A stretch of 64,000 bases of DNA, from positions 45,570-109,569 of the forward strand of contig JBNKHG010000076.1 of the NCBI GenBank assembly GCA_050290225.1, in the 5' to 3' direction. The notes under the pieces are model-generated. The model saw only the letters and a program-made list of their open reading frames with translations, was not told where the DNA came from and searched no databases. Position numbers and translations under genes: made by a program. The stretch is from JBNKHG01 sp050290225. Its GTDB lineage: Bacteria > Pseudomonadota > Gammaproteobacteria > Pseudomonadales > Cellvibrionaceae. Positions 49,435-58,561 of this stretch are shown piece after piece; within the stretch, counting starts at the first letter, position 1, and every line of letters starts with the position of its first letter.

Positions 49435-49680
49435 TCAACCCATTTTGCGCAAGTAGAGTTTATGAAACCGGCTGACAGTCCACTCGCAGGCATCGAGAAT
49501 ATCTACCAGTTCGACATAGTCAAGCCTGCGTTCGCCGGTTTCGTACTTGGATATATAGCTCTGGGGTTTGTCGACTGCCCTGGCGAGCTCCTCCTGTCGT
49601 AAACCGGTTTGTTCACGAACTTCTCTAATCGCTTTCCGAAAGGCTTCGTTCCTTGGGTCCCAGGGGTTGTTTGCCATCAT
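49435..49680 (-). CDS. Small XRE-family helix-turn-helix regulator
   Basis: 81 aa. FRKAIREVREQTGLRQEELARAVDKPQSYISKYETGERRL (about 13-52) is an HTH_3 domain with the recognition helix around PQSYISKYE. VELVDILDACEWTVSRF follows. ATG 49680 is chosen over the longer frame to 49899 because the additional N-terminus has no similarity to anything and GGGAAA lies before the ATG. It has no effector domain, so it resembles phage-like or antitoxin-type regulators; no toxin partner is beside it. Confidence 0.8.
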   Translation of the reverse strand: MMANNPWDPRNEAFRKAIREVREQTGLRQEELARAVDKPQSYISKYETGERRLDYVELVDILDACEWTVSRFHKLYLRKMG

Positions 49681-49950
49681 GTATTTCCCGGCTTGATAAA
49701 TATCCCAATCTAGAATAATCTTCTTTGAATCCCATATTGGGATATGAGGAAAATGCGATTCCGTGCGTAATACAGGTAGTGGATAGGTCAAAAGTGTGGG
49801 CCGCTGTGGATTTGGAACAGCTATTAGTCCGAAAACAGTCCAAGGAAGGCAACGCACTGACTTCATGCCGTTTTCCAGAGGGTGCTGGCGTGTTCGCAAT
49901 TTGATCGGAAAGCATTTAGCAGCTGATTAATCAACGCCGAGGGAATAACA

Positions 49951-50907
49951 ATGTCGAGGAGTATCGATGAAGAGCAGACAAAGCAAAAAATGGTAACGGC
50001 CAAGGAGTTCTCCACTCCCGCGGGAAAACATTTCCTGGGAGCATCTACAGAGGATCCTGCCAACTTATCGGACACTGGTGTGTCCTCCGGCCGAGAGGAC
50101 CTCGTCGTGAACGAACCCGGACCAGGACAGTACGTTCGGCAAACATCATCAGTTGACCCCGCAGAGTCTCCCGTTTTTATCTATAAGCGCCATGCATCTC
50201 TGGCATTGGTCAAGGATATCGCCCAGTTGCATCGAAATATTCTCAATGAACTCAGGCGGATAGGTCTGACGGATTACAGTTTCATCGTCCTCTCCGATGA
50301 ACGGGGAATCGATACGCCGCTGTCCACTGCGCCCAAGGCCTTGATTGAGGCCTATCGGGAGGAGGCGTTTTATCGGGACGATGAGGTGATGGGTTATTTA
50401 TTGTCCAATACCAGACCCACTTTCAGGACGACGATAGAGAGATATATCGATGAAGCACCCATCGAAACCCTGGTTATCCGCCGCAACCGTGAATTGATCC
50501 GCCTGTGGCGACGATTTGGCTTTCTGGAGAGCTACCTGATTCCGGTTGATGAAGATGGATCCACATTTACCGTGGGTGCCAGGAACGAAGATCCTGCAGA
50601 AGTTCAAAGCAGGGTGGAAGCCTATGCGGAGGAGCTGTTGGCGCTGGGTAAAGTGATCAGGCATGTGTGCAAACGCAAGTTTCCGGATTTTATGTCTCCA
50701 GAGGCTGCCCCGATATTGATTAACAAGCGGCCACTCGAAGTGTTGACTGCGCTGGCAAACGGATGCCCGACGGTCTATGCGGTAGCGGCTGAACTCGGCA
50801 TCAGCCTAAATACCGCCAATCACCATATTGCGACGGCCAAGACGGCTTTGGGAGCTTCATCGCTCCCGCACGCTGTGGCGATCGCTATTAGGAGGGGGCT
50901 GGTATAG
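49951..50907 (+). CDS. LuxR-family regulator (orphan, with autoinducer-binding-like domain)
   Basis: 318 aa. An unusual 75-residue polar N-terminal extension precedes an autoinducer-binding-like domain (about 80-240: YREEAFYRDDEVMGYLL has the DPV-like acidic site, but the expected Trp residues are not obvious). The C-terminal LuxR HTH (about 258-318: KRPLEVLTALANGCPTVYAVAAELGISLNTANHHI) is intact. GAGGGAATAAC precedes the ATG. No luxI-type synthase is in the window, so it is a solo regulator; ligand unknown. Confidence 0.8.
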   Translation: MSRSIDEEQTKQKMVTAKEFSTPAGKHFLGASTEDPANLSDTGVSSGREDLVVNEPGPGQYVRQTSSVDPAESPVFIYKRHASLALVKDIAQLHRNILNELRRIGLTDYSFIVLSDERGIDTPLSTAPKALIEAYREEAFYRDDEVMGYLLSNTRPTFRTTIERYIDEAPIETLVIRRNRELIRLWRRFGFLESYLIPVDEDGSTFTVGARNEDPAEVQSRVEAYAEELLALGKVIRHVCKRKFPDFMSPEAAPILINKRPLEVLTALANGCPTVYAVAAELGISLNTANHHIATAKTALGASSLPHAVAIAIRRGLV

Positions 50908-50932
50908 CGCACTGCCTTTCGCAGCACCTTTC

Positions 50933-50973
50933 AAAGGGACAGACGCGCCAAAGGGACAGACGCGCTAAAGGGA
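50933..50973. repeat. Tandem 17-bp units between luxR-type gene and lpxL
   Basis: AAAGGGACAGACGCGCC (50933-50949) and AAAGGGACAGACGCGCT (50950-50966), then the first seven bases again (50967-50973). Confidence 0.85.
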
Positions 50974-50985
50974 TGGCAGCGCGGT

Positions 50986-51912
50986 TCAAACTGCTTTTTT
51001 GTACAGAGGCGGTTCGCCCGTTGGCCGGGTTTTGAACCGGCGGTGAGCCCACAGGTACTGGGCCGGTTGTTCCATAATCCGGGCCTCGATAAAGCGGTTG
51101 ACGGTTGTGGTGTCCTCTCGGTCATCACCCCGGGGAAAATCTTCCAGGGCCGGATAGATAGTCACTTTGTAGCCGCGGTTACCGGGAAGCCGTGTCTGTA
51201 CAAATGGCACCACCCGGGCCTTTCCAAGGCGGGCGAATTTGGCCGTGGCGGTCACCGACGCGGCCTCAATACCGAAGAATGGGGCAAAGACACTTTGTTT
51301 CGGTCCGTAGTCCTGGTCGGGGGCATACCAGATGGCGCGACCTTTTTTCAGGTTGCGAATCATGCCACGCACGTCGTCGCGGGTCAGTACCTGGGAGCTG
51401 TCGTTGTGGCGCTCACGGCCTTTGCGTTGCACATAATCGTACACCGGGTTTTTGTGGGGGCGGTACATGCCATCGATTTTTGAACTCAGATTTATAAACG
51501 CAGCGCCAATATCGAGGGTGGTGAAGTGCATCGCCATTAATAGGGTGCCTTGACCATCGCCACGTTCCAGGTGTTCCAGCCCCTCGATGGTAAACAGGCG
51601 ACGCAAGCGCCACCGGGGCCAGAACCAGGCCATGCCGGTTTCCAGCAGGGCCATGGCGGTTGAAAAGAAATTTTCTGACAGTAATTGCTCGAGTTCGACG
51701 GCAGATTTGTCAGGAAAACAGAGCTCCAGGTTGCGCGAAACGATACGGCGGCGACTTTTACCAAACCTTTGCAGTAGCGGGGCCAGCACCCGGGCGATCC
51801 CCCTAAGGCAGGGGTAGGGCAGTTGCGAAATTAGCCACCACAGCAGGATAAAGCTCCAGGTCAGCCAGTAACGGGGGTGAAGTAAAGCCAGGCGAAAATG
51901 GGGTTTTTCCAT
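50986..51912 (-). CDS. lpxL: Lipid A biosynthesis acyltransferase (LpxL/HtrB type)
   Basis: 308 aa. An N-terminal membrane anchor (WLTWSFILLWWLISQLP) is followed by the acyltransferase HX4D motif in LLMAMHFTTLDIGA (about 125-138). MYRPHKNPVYDYVQRKGRER is the following conserved block, and RAIWYAPDQDYGPKQSVFAPFFG is typical of the family. It adds a secondary acyl chain to Kdo2-lipid IV-A at the inner membrane. The neighbouring genes are unrelated; the LPS pathway is otherwise outside the window. Confidence 0.93.
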   Translation of the reverse strand: MEKPHFRLALLHPRYWLTWSFILLWWLISQLPYPCLRGIARVLAPLLQRFGKSRRRIVSRNLELCFPDKSAVELEQLLSENFFSTAMALLETGMAWFWPRWRLRRLFTIEGLEHLERGDGQGTLLMAMHFTTLDIGAAFINLSSKIDGMYRPHKNPVYDYVQRKGRERHNDSSQVLTRDDVRGMIRNLKKGRAIWYAPDQDYGPKQSVFAPFFGIEAASVTATAKFARLGKARVVPFVQTRLPGNRGYKVTIYPALEDFPRGDDREDTTTVNRFIEARIMEQPAQYLWAHRRFKTRPTGEPPLYKKAV

Positions 51913-52090
51913 GGAGCTGGTGTTTGTCTCTGCTTCTCGGGTGTGTCGAGTGGTTATGAGATCAGTTTGCCGGGCCAGTCAATACGCTTTGCGCCGGGCG
52001 GCGCGCATTATAACCCCTGCTGGGGCAAAGCCAAAAAAGGGGAGCGTTTTTGCTCCCGGATTGCGGAAAAGATAAACGGACGCCGGTGCG

Positions 52091-53155
52091 CTAGGCGCAG
52101 GCACTCTCAGCGTCTTTGAGGATATAGGCACCGTAGCCTGCCTGACGGAGCATATAGGCAGCCAGTTCACCGCGCCGGTCACCGGTATCGTCAACTACGT
52201 AAAGCTTCTTATGATCCAACTTGGGTAGCTGATTGCGCAGGTGGCTAATGGGGATATTGGTGGCACCGGGGTGGTGGCCGTGGCGGAACTCCACCTTGAG
52301 GCGAACGTCCAGCACCTGGTAGTCGGATTCGGTTTTATCTCCCTGTGTGGCTTCGAGGCTGGCCAGGTCGGTATATTGAATCAGGGCTTTCATCAGGATG
52401 TTGTTGAAATGCGACTTGTGTAGCCGACCCAGGACTCCATCGCTGGTCATGATCACAGAGGCGGAGCGCACGGCATCGGCTACCAGGGCCTGCTCGCCAA
52501 AGAAGTTGCCGGGCCCAAGCGAGAAGGTTTTGCCGCTATGGGTGACCACGTCGGCGCTTCCGCTCTTGAGAATGTAGAAGTATTCCCCATGTTCGCCGGA
52601 CTTGATTACGGTCTCACCGCTGACGACTACCTGTTCTTCCAGCAGCGCAAACAGATTGCGTATGTCGGCGGCGGAGAGGTTTTTGGTAAAGGGCATCTCC
52701 AGGAGCCGGTCCATCCAGCCGCCTTCGCCGTCTGAGGGTATGTCGGCGGCAGTGAGGGTGGGAACAAACTCGACTACATTGTATTCGGCGCCCTGGCTCC
52801 GGGTCAGCAGCTCTTCAACCAGTTCACGGTTGAGCTGGAGCAGGCGGCACTCGGTGAGTGCACGCACCTTGCCCCCGGAGGGTAGCTTCTCATCCAGGGC
52901 TTTGTACGCGTGCATATCACCAGCCTCTACCTCACGCACATCGTACTTGGCCAGGATTACCTCGGCTTTGCCGGACATCAGGTAATAGCTGAATGCGGGA
53001 TTACGTGGAGGCAGAATCAGGAAGTCGCCGGCTTTTACACGGGTGACCAGCGTTTTACCTTGTAGTGTTGCCAGGTGTTCGTCGGAAATCAGGTCCAGCG
53101 GGTGAAACCTTTTCAGCTGTTCGATGCTGGCTGCGTGTGTGCTTGATGTCGCCAT
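52091..53155 (-). CDS. Two cNMP-binding domains fused to an inactive rhodanese domain
   Basis: 354 aa. Two cyclic-nucleotide-binding folds (about 10-130 and 145-270; the second is better conserved with SGEHGEYFYILKSGSADVV and LGPGNFFGEQALVADAVRSASV), then a rhodanese domain (YQVLDVRLKVEFRHGHHPGATNIP). The rhodanese loop reads VVDDTGDRRGE with Asp-Thr, not Cys. The second cNMP domain keeps the phosphate-binding cassette residues FGEQALV, with an Ala-Val-Arg-Ser pattern. There is no HTH, so it is a sensor or adaptor, not a CRP-type regulator. ATG 53155 has AAGGCAG upstream; GTG 53173 is an alternative. Situated after ntrC, role unknown. Confidence 0.82.
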   Translation of the reverse strand: MATSSTHAASIEQLKRFHPLDLISDEHLATLQGKTLVTRVKAGDFLILPPRNPAFSYYLMSGKAEVILAKYDVREVEAGDMHAYKALDEKLPSGGKVRALTECRLLQLNRELVEELLTRSQGAEYNVVEFVPTLTAADIPSDGEGGWMDRLLEMPFTKNLSAADIRNLFALLEEQVVVSGETVIKSGEHGEYFYILKSGSADVVTHSGKTFSLGPGNFFGEQALVADAVRSASVIMTSDGVLGRLHKSHFNNILMKALIQYTDLASLEATQGDKTESDYQVLDVRLKVEFRHGHHPGATNIPISHLRNQLPKLDHKKLYVVDDTGDRRGELAAYMLRQAGYGAYILKDAESACA

Positions 53156-53349
53156 ATAGACTGCCTTTGCCACATCCTTGCCTGGGTTGGAAGCATCCCT
53201 AGGGTTGATTAAATTGTGGTCATTCCTGAAGCTTTATGAGTATAGGGAGGAAAGGTTGACAGGTCTGGGATATCTCTCACAAAAGTACGGTAGTTTGGGC
53301 GCCAAGGGGCTGATTGACAGCCCCTGGATCGGTTCCTTGGAGGTAGGCG

Positions 53350-54774
53350 CTAATCCACCGATTCCTCGTTGTTTTCATCCGCCATATCCAGTTCCTTGAG
53401 CTTGCGGGTAAGGGTATTGCGGCCCCAGCCGAGAAGGTTTGCGGCGTCGCGTTTGCGACCGGCGGTATGCTTGAGGGCGGTCTCGATCAGTGCCCGCTCG
53501 AAGGTGGGGACGGCTTCCGAGAGAATATCGTGTTGACCGCGGGCCAGGGCTTGGTCCGCCCAGTGGCGCAGGGCCTTTTCCCAGTCGCCGGAGGGGGCGT
53601 CACCCGTTTTGCGCTCCATCAGTTCCGGCGGCAGGTCGTCGACATGGACTTCGCGGCCTGAAGCCATGACCGTGATCCAGCGGCAGGTGTTTTCCAGTTG
53701 GCGTACATTGCCGGGCCACTCCAGGGCGCAAAGGTAGTCTTGGGTATCCTGGGGCAGAACTTTTGGTTCCACACCCAGCTCCGCGGCAGCCTTTTGGAAA
53801 AAGAACTGGGTCAATTTCGGAATGTCCTCGCGGCGGTCGGACAATTTGGGTATATGAATACGGATCACGTTGAGGCGGTGGAAAAGGTCCTCTCGGAAGC
53901 GGTTTTCCTCCACCAGGTTTTCCAGATTTTGATGAGTGGCGGCAATAATGCGCACATCCACCTTTACCGGGGTATGGCCGCCCACCCGGTAGAATTCGCC
54001 GTCAGCCAGTACCCGTAATAGGCGAGTTTGAGTGTCGGCGGGCATGTCGCCGATCTCATCCAGGAAAAGGGTGCCGCCGTTGGCCTGCTCAAAGCGACCC
54101 TGGCGCTGGGTGGCCGCACCGGTAAATGCGCCTTTTTCGTGGCCGAAGAGTTCCGATTCGATCAGGTCTTTGGGGATGGCGGCCATATTCAGCGCGATAA
54201 AAGGCGCAGCCCGGCGCGGACTGTGGCGGTGCAGGGCCTGTGCCACCAGCTCCTTGCCGGTACCGGATTCACCGTTGATCAATACAGTGATATTGGATTG
54301 GGAGAGGCGGCCAATAGCGCGAAACACTTCCTGCATGGCGGGAGCTTCACCAATTATTTCGGTGCCAAGGTCGCCGCCCTCTGGCTGGGTGTCTACCTGT
54401 TTCTCCGCGGCATGGGTAAGGGCTCGTTGGGTCATGGCCACTGCTTCGTCGACATCGAAGGGCTTGGGCAAATACTCAAAGGCACCGCCCTGGTAGGCTG
54501 CCACGGCGGAGTCCAGGTCAGAGTGGGCGGTCATGATGATGACCGGCATATCCGGGTGTTCTGCGTGCAGGTTTTGGAGCAGGGTCAAGCCGTCTATACC
54601 GGGCATGCGGATATCGCTGAGAATCGCATCCGGTGTGTCGCGCTGCAGTTGAGCGAGGGCGGCGTCACCGTTTTCAAAGGTAGAGGTTTCGATACCCGCC
54701 TGCTGCAGGGCCTTTTCCAGCACCCAGCGAATTGAGCGGTCATCGTCGATAATCCAGACGCGATTAGGCTTCAT
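53350..54774 (-). CDS. ntrC: Nitrogen regulation response regulator NtrC
   Basis: 474 aa. Receiver domain (about 1-120) with the phosphoacceptor Asp in AILSDIRMPGIDGL. A sigma54-interacting AAA+ domain (about 140-370) has GESGTGKELVAQAL (Walker A), GAFTGA loop and GTLFLDEIGDMP (Walker B). A C-terminal Fis-type HTH reads RDAANLLGWGRNTLTRKLKEL. When phosphorylated by NtrB it activates sigma54 promoters, here most likely glnA and the glucosylglycerate cluster upstream region. Overlaps ntrB by 11 bases. Confidence 0.97.
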   Translation of the reverse strand: MKPNRVWIIDDDRSIRWVLEKALQQAGIETSTFENGDAALAQLQRDTPDAILSDIRMPGIDGLTLLQNLHAEHPDMPVIIMTAHSDLDSAVAAYQGGAFEYLPKPFDVDEAVAMTQRALTHAAEKQVDTQPEGGDLGTEIIGEAPAMQEVFRAIGRLSQSNITVLINGESGTGKELVAQALHRHSPRRAAPFIALNMAAIPKDLIESELFGHEKGAFTGAATQRQGRFEQANGGTLFLDEIGDMPADTQTRLLRVLADGEFYRVGGHTPVKVDVRIIAATHQNLENLVEENRFREDLFHRLNVIRIHIPKLSDRREDIPKLTQFFFQKAAAELGVEPKVLPQDTQDYLCALEWPGNVRQLENTCRWITVMASGREVHVDDLPPELMERKTGDAPSGDWEKALRHWADQALARGQHDILSEAVPTFERALIETALKHTAGRKRDAANLLGWGRNTLTRKLKELDMADENNEESVD

Positions 54775-55873
54775 GGCGGTTTTCCTGTGGTAAGGGTTGC
54801 TGCTTTCGTAAGTTCTGTTGCATAGGTATATAAATCGAGAACTGGGTTTTTCCGGGCCGACTGTCGCACTCGATCAAACCTTCGTGCTGGGCCACAAGCT
54901 GCTGGGATATCGCCAGTCCAAGCCCTGTCCCTTCGGCACGGCCGGAAATCATTGGATAGAAGATTTCCTCCAGCATACCGTTGGGGATGCCGGGCCCGTT
55001 GTCGATAATGTCGATACGGCAAACCAGCGGGTGGTTATGGCGGCGAATCGTAAACTGGCGCTGGATACGGGTACAAAGGGTGATTTTGCCGTCGTCGGCT
55101 TGGCCTGCTTCCAATAGCGCCTGCATGGCGTTTCGCACTACATTTAGGAGTGCCTGAATCATCTGTTCCTTGTCGCAGGGAATGTCGGGAATACTCGGGT
55201 CATAATCCCGCACCAGGCGTAATACACCATTGCACTCAGCTTTGATCAGGGCGGCGACCCGTTCCAGCACCTCATGGATATTGACTGGTTCCAGCCGCAG
55301 TGGCTGGCGCGGCCCCAACATGCGGTCCACCAGATTGCGCAGGCGGTCGGCTTCGTCGATGATGATGCGGGTGTATTCTTCCAGGGTATGGTCCGGTAGC
55401 TCCCTTGCCAGTAATTGGGCGGCGCCGCGAATACCCCCCAGTGGGTTCTTGATTTCGTGTGCCATGCCGCGCACCAGGTTGCGGGTGGTTTCCTGGGCGG
55501 ACATAAGCGCCTCTTCACGACTGATGCGCAGCAGCCGGTCCAGCGGCTGAACCTCGATCACCAACCCACCCGGATCGCCAAGTGGTGTCACCGTGTAGTC
55601 GACAGTAATCTTGTCGCCATTGGCGAGCTGCCAATGGGCGCGGCGCTTGGTGTAGGTGTGAGCGCGTTTGGCGGCATCCTGCAGGGCTTGGACCGCAGCT
55701 TCGGATTCGTGGAAAAACGCGGTCAGTGGCTGATATTGCACCCGTTCCAAGCTGACAGCCAACAGCATTTCTGCTGCCGGGTTCAGGTGTTGCAGGCGCA
55801 GTTTACTGTCGACCACCACTACGGCCATATTGAGACTGTCGAGCAACTGGCGGTAATAAGCGTCTTTGGTCAT
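54764..55873 (-). CDS. ntrB: Nitrogen regulation sensor histidine kinase NtrB
   Basis: 369 aa soluble kinase. A PAS domain (about 8-115), the phosphorylated His in VRGMAHEIKNPLGGIRGAAQ (about 137) and an ATPase domain with NVVRNAMQALLE (N box), DNGPGIP (G1) and GRAEGTGLGLAISQQLV (G2). It phosphorylates NtrC when glutamine is scarce and, with PII, dephosphorylates it. Cotranscribed with ntrC (overlap of 11 bases). Confidence 0.97.
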   Translation of the reverse strand: MTKDAYYRQLLDSLNMAVVVVDSKLRLQHLNPAAEMLLAVSLERVQYQPLTAFFHESEAAVQALQDAAKRAHTYTKRRAHWQLANGDKITVDYTVTPLGDPGGLVIEVQPLDRLLRISREEALMSAQETTRNLVRGMAHEIKNPLGGIRGAAQLLARELPDHTLEEYTRIIIDEADRLRNLVDRMLGPRQPLRLEPVNIHEVLERVAALIKAECNGVLRLVRDYDPSIPDIPCDKEQMIQALLNVVRNAMQALLEAGQADDGKITLCTRIQRQFTIRRHNHPLVCRIDIIDNGPGIPNGMLEEIFYPMISGRAEGTGLGLAISQQLVAQHEGLIECDSRPGKTQFSIYIPMQQNLRKQQPLPQENRHEA

Positions 55874-56199
55874 CCGCGGTAATTCAGGCGTGTTGTCTCT
55901 GTTGCCGGGGGATCCCGGTTGGGTGCCGCCCAGGGGTAAAGACCCGTAAAGTCGGCCGTGATAAAAATAGCAAATGCAAAAAGCAAACCACTTTATACCC
56001 GCCCGTTTTTCGCGGGCCCGCGGATACCAGTGTAGCTTAGATGCGGAATGAGTGCTCTATTTTGGTGCGCCGCCTTGGAATGGGGCCTCCGGATGCACCG
56101 AAACGGTTATCCTTTTGAGGCGGATCGCCAAGGTCAACAGGAGCGCCTGTCTGGGCTATTGATAGGATGAGGTTTCCGGCGCGCTGCTCTTCTTCCCAC
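55874..56199. other. Gene-free stretch between ntrB and DUF4124 gene
   Basis: 326 bases with no open frame of credible length and no recognisable RNA or promoter. It probably includes the upstream region of ntrBC on the minus strand. Confidence 0.4.
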
Positions 56200-56742
56200 T
56201 TACTGCCCCTTGCGGGCAGGGGAATTGATGGAAATACGCTGTATGTGAATGGTAACCGGTTGAGCTCGGGCCAATACCTCCCCTTTGCGGTTTAACACGC
56301 GTACTCCCAATTGGTAGGTGCCGCGATAGAGTTCCTCGAGCACCAGATCGGTGCTTTGGTAGATGGGGCCGTGGGGTTCGCCGTTCAATGTGGCCTGTAG
56401 CCCGTGTTTGCTGGACAGTTCGGGGGAAATGCTGACGCTGACGTGGAGAACCTGGTCGCCGTGGCTCAACAGGGTGCCTTCAATCGGAGACTGGATGGCC
56501 AGGCTGTAGCTGCTGGCTTCTTCCTCGGATTCGGCCGCTTTCACAACGGGGAGCTTGGGTTTGATCGCTGGTTGAATATTCGTCCGCTTGAGGGTGACAT
56601 CTTCTGCCGGTTTGTCCTTGGGGTTGTCGGTGTAGGTTACATTGCCGTGTTCGTCGACGGTTTTGAAGATCTCCGCAGCTGTGGGCCAGCTTATGCAAGC
56701 CAGGCACAATAGTACCGGAATGATGTAGGGACGCAGATCCAT
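56200..56742 (-). CDS. DUF4124 domain periplasmic protein
   Basis: 180 aa. A signal peptide (YIIPVLLCLACISWPTAA) is followed by IFKTVDEHGNVTYTDNPKD, the DUF4124 signature (Tyr/Lys-x-x-Asp-x-x-Gly-x-x-x-Tyr-x-Asp), then a Pro- and Glu-rich linker and a beta-rich C-terminal domain (about 85-170: PIEGTLLSHGDQVLHVSVSI, YQLGVRVLNRKGEVLA). The frame opens at 56757; ATG 56742 has GGAGAG upstream. In Pseudomonas-type genomes such genes sit between glnA and ntrB as here. Function unknown. Confidence 0.87.
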   Translation of the reverse strand: MDLRPYIIPVLLCLACISWPTAAEIFKTVDEHGNVTYTDNPKDKPAEDVTLKRTNIQPAIKPKLPVVKAAESEEEASSYSLAIQSPIEGTLLSHGDQVLHVSVSISPELSSKHGLQATLNGEPHGPIYQSTDLVLEELYRGTYQLGVRVLNRKGEVLARAQPVTIHIQRISINSPARKGQ

Positions 56743-56845
56743 AGCTCTCTCCTTCATAAAGCCCCTCTAAGGGTAACCTATTTTGACGGTTGCTGCCCGG
56801 GGTCCCCGCCTGCCCGTCGCCGAAGGTATAACCTTGGACAAGAAA

Positions 56846-56875
56846 AAAGCCCGGCACGTTTCCGTGCCGGGCTTT
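56846..56875 (-). terminator. Rho-independent terminator after glnA
   Basis: AAAGCCCGGCACG (56846-56858), loop TTTC, CGTGCCGGGCTTT (56863-56875); on the minus strand the stem is followed by T-rich sequence. It lies 42 bases after the glnA stop. Confidence 0.93.
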
Positions 56876-56916
56876 ATTTGGGGCTCGCATGGCAGGGCCA
56901 TGCGAGATTCTGCGGT

Positions 56917-58323
56917 TTACACAGAGTAGTACATGTCGAACTCAACCGGGTGAGTGGTGTGCTCCACGCGGTAAACTTCTTCCATTTTCAGCTCAATGTA
57001 AGCGTCGATCATGTCGTCTGTGAAGACGCCGCCCGCAGTCAGGAACTCACGGTCTGCAGACAACTCGGACAGCGCTTCGCGCAGGCTGCCAGCCACCTGA
57101 GGGATCTCGGCAGCTTCTTCGGCAGGCAGGTCGTACAGGTCCTTATCAGCCGCATCACCCGGGTGGATCTTGTTCTGCACACCGTCGATACCGGCCATCA
57201 GCATGGCGGCAAACATCAGGTAGGGGTTGGCAGTGGGATCACCAAAACGGACTTCGATACGCTTGCCTTTCGGGGAAGCAACGTAAGGAATGCGGATGGA
57301 AGCAGAACGGTTGCGGGCTGAGTAGGCCAGCATTACCGGGGCTTCGAACCCGGGGATCAGTCGCTTGTAGGAGTTGGTTGAAGCATTGGCGAAAGCGTTG
57401 ATCGCTTTGGCGTGCTTGATGATGCCGCCGATGTAGTAAAGGGCGGTCTCGGACAGGCCGGCATAGCTGTCACCGGCAAACTGGTTGTCACCGTCTTTCC
57501 AGAACGACTGGTGGCAGTGCATACCTGAACCGTTATCTCCAACCAGGGGCTTGGGCATAAAGGTGGCGGTTTTGCCGTATGCGTGGGCTACATTGTGAAC
57601 GCAGTACTTGAGGATCTGTACTTCGTCAGCCTTCTTAACCAGGGTGTTGAACTTAACGCCGATTTCACACTGACCGGCGGTGCCGACTTCATGGTGGTGT
57701 ACTTCAACGTCCAGGCCCATCTGTTCCATAGCGCCACACATGGCGGCACGCAGATCGTGCAGACTGTCGACCGGTGGTACCGGGAAGTAACCGCCTTTGA
57801 TGCCGGGACGGTGGCCCATGTTGCCATCGTCGTAGTCGTGGCCGGCAGCCCAGGCTGCTTCTTCAGAGTTGATCTTGTAGAAGGCGCCTGACATGTCGGA
57901 GCCCCACTTGATGTCGTCAAAAACGAAGAACTCTGGCTCGGGACCGAAGAAAGCGGTGTCGCCCAATCCGGTAGACTTCAGGTACTCTTCAGCACGCTTG
58001 GCAACGGAGCGGGGATCGCGCTCGTAACCCTGCATAGTGGAGGGCTCGATAATGTCGCAGCGAATGATCACAGTGGGCTCGTCGGTGAACGGATCCAGAA
58101 CGGCGGTTTCGTCGTCCGGCATCAGGATCATGTCGGATTCATTGATGCCTTTCCAGCCGGCAATGGAAGAGCCGTCGAACATCTTGCCTTCTTCGAAGAA
58201 GTCTTCGTCAACTTCGGATACAGGGATGGAAACGTGCTGCTCTTTACCTTTGGTGTCGGTGAAGCGCAGATCAACCCAACGGGCTTCACTTTCTTTAATC
58301 AGGTTCAGAGTTTTCTCTGACAT
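56917..58323 (-). CDS. glnA: Glutamine synthetase type I
   Basis: 468 aa, a type I-beta enzyme. MFDGSSIAGWKGINESDM, the EFFVFDD and MHCHQSFW metal/glutamate-site motifs, the ATP site KPLVGDNGSGMH and the adenylylation loop NLYDLPAEE-like segment (KDLYDLPAEEAAEIP, Tyr near 397) are visible. It makes glutamine from glutamate, ammonia and ATP. The frame opens at 58377, but ATG 58323 has GGAGGACAG upstream and gives the standard length. Flanked by ntrBC downstream; a sigma54-type element and NtrC half-sites lie in front. Confidence 0.97.
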   Translation of the reverse strand: MSEKTLNLIKESEARWVDLRFTDTKGKEQHVSIPVSEVDEDFFEEGKMFDGSSIAGWKGINESDMILMPDDETAVLDPFTDEPTVIIRCDIIEPSTMQGYERDPRSVAKRAEEYLKSTGLGDTAFFGPEPEFFVFDDIKWGSDMSGAFYKINSEEAAWAAGHDYDDGNMGHRPGIKGGYFPVPPVDSLHDLRAAMCGAMEQMGLDVEVHHHEVGTAGQCEIGVKFNTLVKKADEVQILKYCVHNVAHAYGKTATFMPKPLVGDNGSGMHCHQSFWKDGDNQFAGDSYAGLSETALYYIGGIIKHAKAINAFANASTNSYKRLIPGFEAPVMLAYSARNRSASIRIPYVASPKGKRIEVRFGDPTANPYLMFAAMLMAGIDGVQNKIHPGDAADKDLYDLPAEEAAEIPQVAGSLREALSELSADREFLTAGGVFTDDMIDAYIELKMEEVYRVEHTTHPVEFDMYYSV

Positions 58324-58386
58324 TTGCTGTCCTCCAATATGGTCAGACCATTGTTTGTAAAATCTACTGCTTTGCAACAGTGAGAA

Positions 58387-58448
58387 AGCTTTCTCTATGC
58401 CCTGCCTGAATCAGCTGTGCACCAGGCTGATTCCCTTGCGGTGCAGGG
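58387..58448 (-). promoter_or_regulatory. Putative sigma54 promoter with NtrC half-sites for glnA
   Basis: On the minus strand GGGCATAGAGAAAGCTT (58386-58402) has GG and GC ten bases apart. Upstream, TGCACC (revcomp of the GGTGCA at about 58440-58446) and TGGTGCA (revcomp of TGCACCA at about 58417-58423) face each other. The predicted start is near 58376. The half-sites are closer to the promoter than in enteric glnA. Confidence 0.45.
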
Positions 58449-58515
58449 TGACAAAGAGGGTGTTCCAAGAAGGGCAAATTGTATGCCAGTTTGTACGTTT
58501 AGACTATGACTACTT

Positions 58516-58561
58516 ACGTGGTAGTAAAAGTAGCGGAAACGTGGCAGTAAAAGTAGCGGAA
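58516..58561. repeat. Tandem 23-bp duplication upstream of glnA
   Basis: A 23-bp unit starting ACGTGG and ending GCGGAA at 58516-58538 is repeated at 58539-58561 with one change. The gene-free stretch 58324-58847 holds the glnA regulatory region on the left; the right half shows nothing else recognisable. Confidence 0.85.
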
